Part shown: piece by piece, positions 4,900 through 6,949 of the stretch
How positions within the stretch are numbered: position 1 is the first letter of the stretch
How the letters are laid out: every line of letters starts with the position of its first letter
Assembly (NCBI GenBank): GCA_946405565.1
Contig: CAMJHU010000101.1
Location: 1 to 6,949 of the forward strand
Length of the DNA stretch: 6,949 nt
DNA from: an uncultured Clostridia bacterium
Lineage (GTDB): Bacteria; Bacillota; Clostridia; Oscillospirales; Acutalibacteraceae
Direction of reading: 5' to 3'
The notes under the pieces: model-generated
Databases searched by the model: none
Told to the model about the DNA's origin: nothing
The model's input: only the letters and a program-made list of their open reading frames with translations
Translations under genes and position numbers: made by a program

Positions 4900-6949
4900 T
4901 TAACGATTGTCCTCGATGGCAGCAAACAGGCTCCGGAGCCGGATCTTGACCGCGCCCAGATTGGTGATTTCGTCAATCTTGATCTGCGTATAGATCTTGC
5001 CGCCGCTCTCGAGAATCGAACGCACCTCGTCGGTCGTAATCGCGTCGATGCCGCAGCCGAACGACACCAGCTGCACCAGATTCATATCCGGCTGGGTCAG
5101 CACATATCGCGCCGCCGCGTACAGGCGGGAATGATAGGTCCACTGATTCAGCACCTTGACCGGGAACTTCTGCACGCGATCACTCACCACGTCCTCCGAG
5201 ATAATCGCCGCGCCGCAGCCCGTCACGATTTTGTCGATGCCGTGGTTGATTTCGGGGTCGATGTGATAGGGACGTCCCGATAGCACGATGATGTGCATAC
5301 CCTTGGCGCGTGCCTCTTCGATGATGGCTTCTCCCCGCTCCCGCACGCGGGCAAGGTATTTGTCGTATTCCGCATACGCCGCGTCCACGGCGGTCTTGAC
5401 TTCTTCGAGCGGCATGATGTCAAAATACTTCGACATGACCTGCTGGAATTTCTTGGGGAAATCCTTCGGACGGTGAATGCCCAGATAGTCATAAATGAAT
5501 TTCACCTTGGCAATATCCGGCATATTGGCGTGAATGACCTCAGGATAATATGCCACAACGGGGCAATTATAATGGTTGTCGCCCATCTTCTCATCGAAAT
5601 TGTAGGACATACAGGGATAAAAAATCGTATCCACGCCGTCGTTGATGAGCGTCTGCACATGACCGTGCATGAGCTTCGCCGGGAAGCACACCGTGTCGGA
5701 GGGAATGGTCGCCTGTCCCAGCAGATACATCTTGCGGTTGGACAGCGGCGATGTCACCACTTCAAAGCCCAGCCGCGTGAAGAGCGTATGCCAGAAGGGC
5801 AGCAGCTCGAACATATTCAGCCCCATCGGTATGCCGATTCTGCCGCGTTCACCCGGCACCGGCTGGTATTCCCCGAGCAGCTTGAGCTTATAATCGTATA
5901 TATTGAGCGAATCGTCCGCCTTGCGCCGCGTGATGGGTCGGTCACAGCGGTTGCCGCTGATGAATTTCCGGTTGCTGTCGAACATATTGACGGTCAGGCG
6001 GCAGTTATTGCTGCAAAGACCGCAGCGCACGTCCTTCACCTTGTGATAGAAATTGGCAAGCTGTTCCGCGTTGAGAATGGAACTGCTGCCGGTGGCGTGA
6101 CGCGACGCGTACAGCGCCGCGCCGTAGGCACCCATCAGTCCCGCAATGGAGGGACGCACCACTTCCACGCCCATCTCCTGCTCAAAGGCACGCAGCACCG
6201 CCTCGTTGAGGAAGGTGCCGCCCTGTACGACGATTTTTCTGCCCAGTTCTTCGGGACTGGACGCGCGGATGACCTTATAGAGCGCGTTCTTGACTACGCT
6301 GATGGACAGTCCCGCCGAGATGTTCTCGATAGAGGCGCCGTCCTTCTGCGCCTGCTTGACCGAGGAATTCATAAAGACCGTGCAGCGGGAACCGAGGTCT
6401 ACCGGCTTGTCGGCAAACAGTCCCATTTTGGCGAATTTTTCAATCGGCTGGTGCAGCGCCTCCGCGAAGGTCTGGAGGAACGAACCGCAGCCCGACGAGC
6501 AGGCTTCGTTGAGGAAGATGCTTTCGATTTCGCCCTTCCTGCCGATCTTGAAACACTTGATGTCCTGCCCGCCGATATCAATAACAAACTCCACATCCGG
6601 CATGAACCGGCGTGCCGCCGTCAGATGCGCGGTCGTCTCCACAATGCCCGAATCGAGACTGAACGCGTTTTTAATCAGCTCCTCGCCGTAGCCCGTGGAG
6701 GTCGCGCCCACAATCTTGATGCGGGGATATTTCCAATAAAAATGCTCCAGAAATTCCTTGACATGGGGCACGGGATTGCCCTTGTTGGAACTGTAACTGT
6801 CGCGCAGAATTTTTCCGTCGGGGGTAATAACCACCATTTTGATGGTAGTGGAGCCGGAGTCCACGCCCAGAAAGGCTTCGCCCTCGTATGTATCGGGATT
6901 CACCCTGTCGATGGTGTTGGCGGCATGACGCGCCGAGAACGCCTGATAC
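4900..6949 (-). CDS. Acyl-CoA dehydratase activase (ASKHA ATPase plus DUF2229), N-terminus outside window (partial)
   Basis: The frame is open to the right edge (682 codons seen). The GTG at 6903 is only the first start-type codon in view, because in-frame YQAFSARHAANTIDR precedes it and resembles the ALYASRHATG that ends the visible ATPase domain. An earlier ATPase domain is therefore likely upstream, as in the known two-ATPase architecture. Numbering from 6903: BcrAD/BadFG/HgdC-type domain (about 8-268) with phosphate motifs FLGVDSGSTTIK and VIDIGGQDIK, Cys135 in LNEACSSGCG and Cys174 in GSRCTVF (the two positions that bind the shared [4Fe-4S] cluster in HgdC), and VQGGTFLNEAV. Next come CGLCSNNC (294-301) plus GNRC (320), possibly another metal site, then DUF2229 (about 354-470) with SDTVCFPAKLMHGH and YPC. 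The segment SGRPYHIDPEINHGI (542-556) follows, then an end at NLGAVKIRLRSLF. Known for the family: ATP-driven electron transfer to a partner dehydratase or reductase in anaerobes. The likely partner is the next gene. Cytoplasmic. Confidence 0.92.
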   Translation of the reverse strand, partial: YQAFSARHAANTIDRVNPDTYEGEAFLGVDSGSTTIKMVVITPDGKILRDSYSSNKGNPVPHVKEFLEHFYWKYPRIKIVGATSTGYGEELIKNAFSLDSGIVETTAHLTAARRFMPDVEFVIDIGGQDIKCFKIGRKGEIESIFLNEACSSGCGSFLQTFAEALHQPIEKFAKMGLFADKPVDLGSRCTVFMNSSVKQAQKDGASIENISAGLSISVVKNALYKVIRASSPEELGRKIVVQGGTFLNEAVLRAFEQEMGVEVVRPSIAGLMGAYGAALYASRHATGSSSILNAEQLANFYHKVKDVRCGLCSNNCRLTVNMFDSNRKFISGNRCDRPITRRKADDSLNIYDYKLKLLGEYQPVPGERGRIGIPMGLNMFELLPFWHTLFTRLGFEVVTSPLSNRKMYLLGQATIPSDTVCFPAKLMHGHVQTLINDGVDTIFYPCMSYNFDEKMGDNHYNCPVVAYYPEVIHANMPDIAKVKFIYDYLGIHRPKDFPKKFQQVMSKYFDIMPLEEVKTAVDAAYAEYDKYLARVRERGEAIIEEARAKGMHIIVLSGRPYHIDPEINHGIDKIVTGCGAAIISEDVVSDRVQKFPVKVLNQWTYHSRLYAAARYVLTQPDMNLVQLVSFGCGIDAITTDEVRSILESGGKIYTQIKIDEITNLGAVKIRLRSLFAAIEDNR

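Overview
All seven recognisable genes lie on the minus strand, so the window is best read from its right end to its left. The overall composition is moderately GC-rich, with short AT-rich spacers and strong AGGAG-type ribosome sites. A sortase sits beside a surface protein with a membrane-plus-lysine tail, and there is a giant 2-hydroxyacyl-CoA dehydratase activase-type protein. Together these suggest an anaerobic Gram-positive Firmicute of the class Clostridia, perhaps a gut Oscillospirales/Ruminococcaceae-like organism. That placement is inference from gene content; no marker gene is present.

Right block (6949 to 2325), probably one transcript whose promoter lies outside the window. It starts with the 3' part of a large ASKHA-ATPase/DUF2229 protein that runs off the right edge (4900..6949). 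After a 45-base spacer with its own ribosome site comes a separate gene (3394..4848) for what looks like the C-terminal part of the same family of very large (about 1400 residue) proteins. The family is therefore split here into two polypeptides. A histidine phosphatase (2820..3389) follows after 4 bases, and a CYTH triphosphatase-like protein (2325..2801) after 18 bases.

Junction (2104 to 2324). The right block ends in a possible weak terminator (2232..2276). A new transcript begins at a perfect TTGACA-N17-TATAAT promoter (2159..2187), which has an 18-bp perfect AT palindrome immediately upstream of its -35 box.

Left block (2103 to 1), a three-gene surface module. It encodes a secreted 217-residue protein with a Gly-Asn-Gln spacer and a sorting-signal-like tail whose motif is VKQTG rather than LPxTG (1450..2103). 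Next is a class D-like sortase (736..1428), then a membrane protein with seven tandem Ser-His-rich hexapeptides at its N-terminus, cut off by the left edge (1..748). The sortase appears to be set for low expression relative to its neighbour. It has a GTG start, its ribosome site and start codon lie in a small hairpin, and a terminator-like hairpin covers its codons 7 to 19. The most interesting points are this compact substrate/sortase/His-rich membrane module with its layered expression control, and the split activase.
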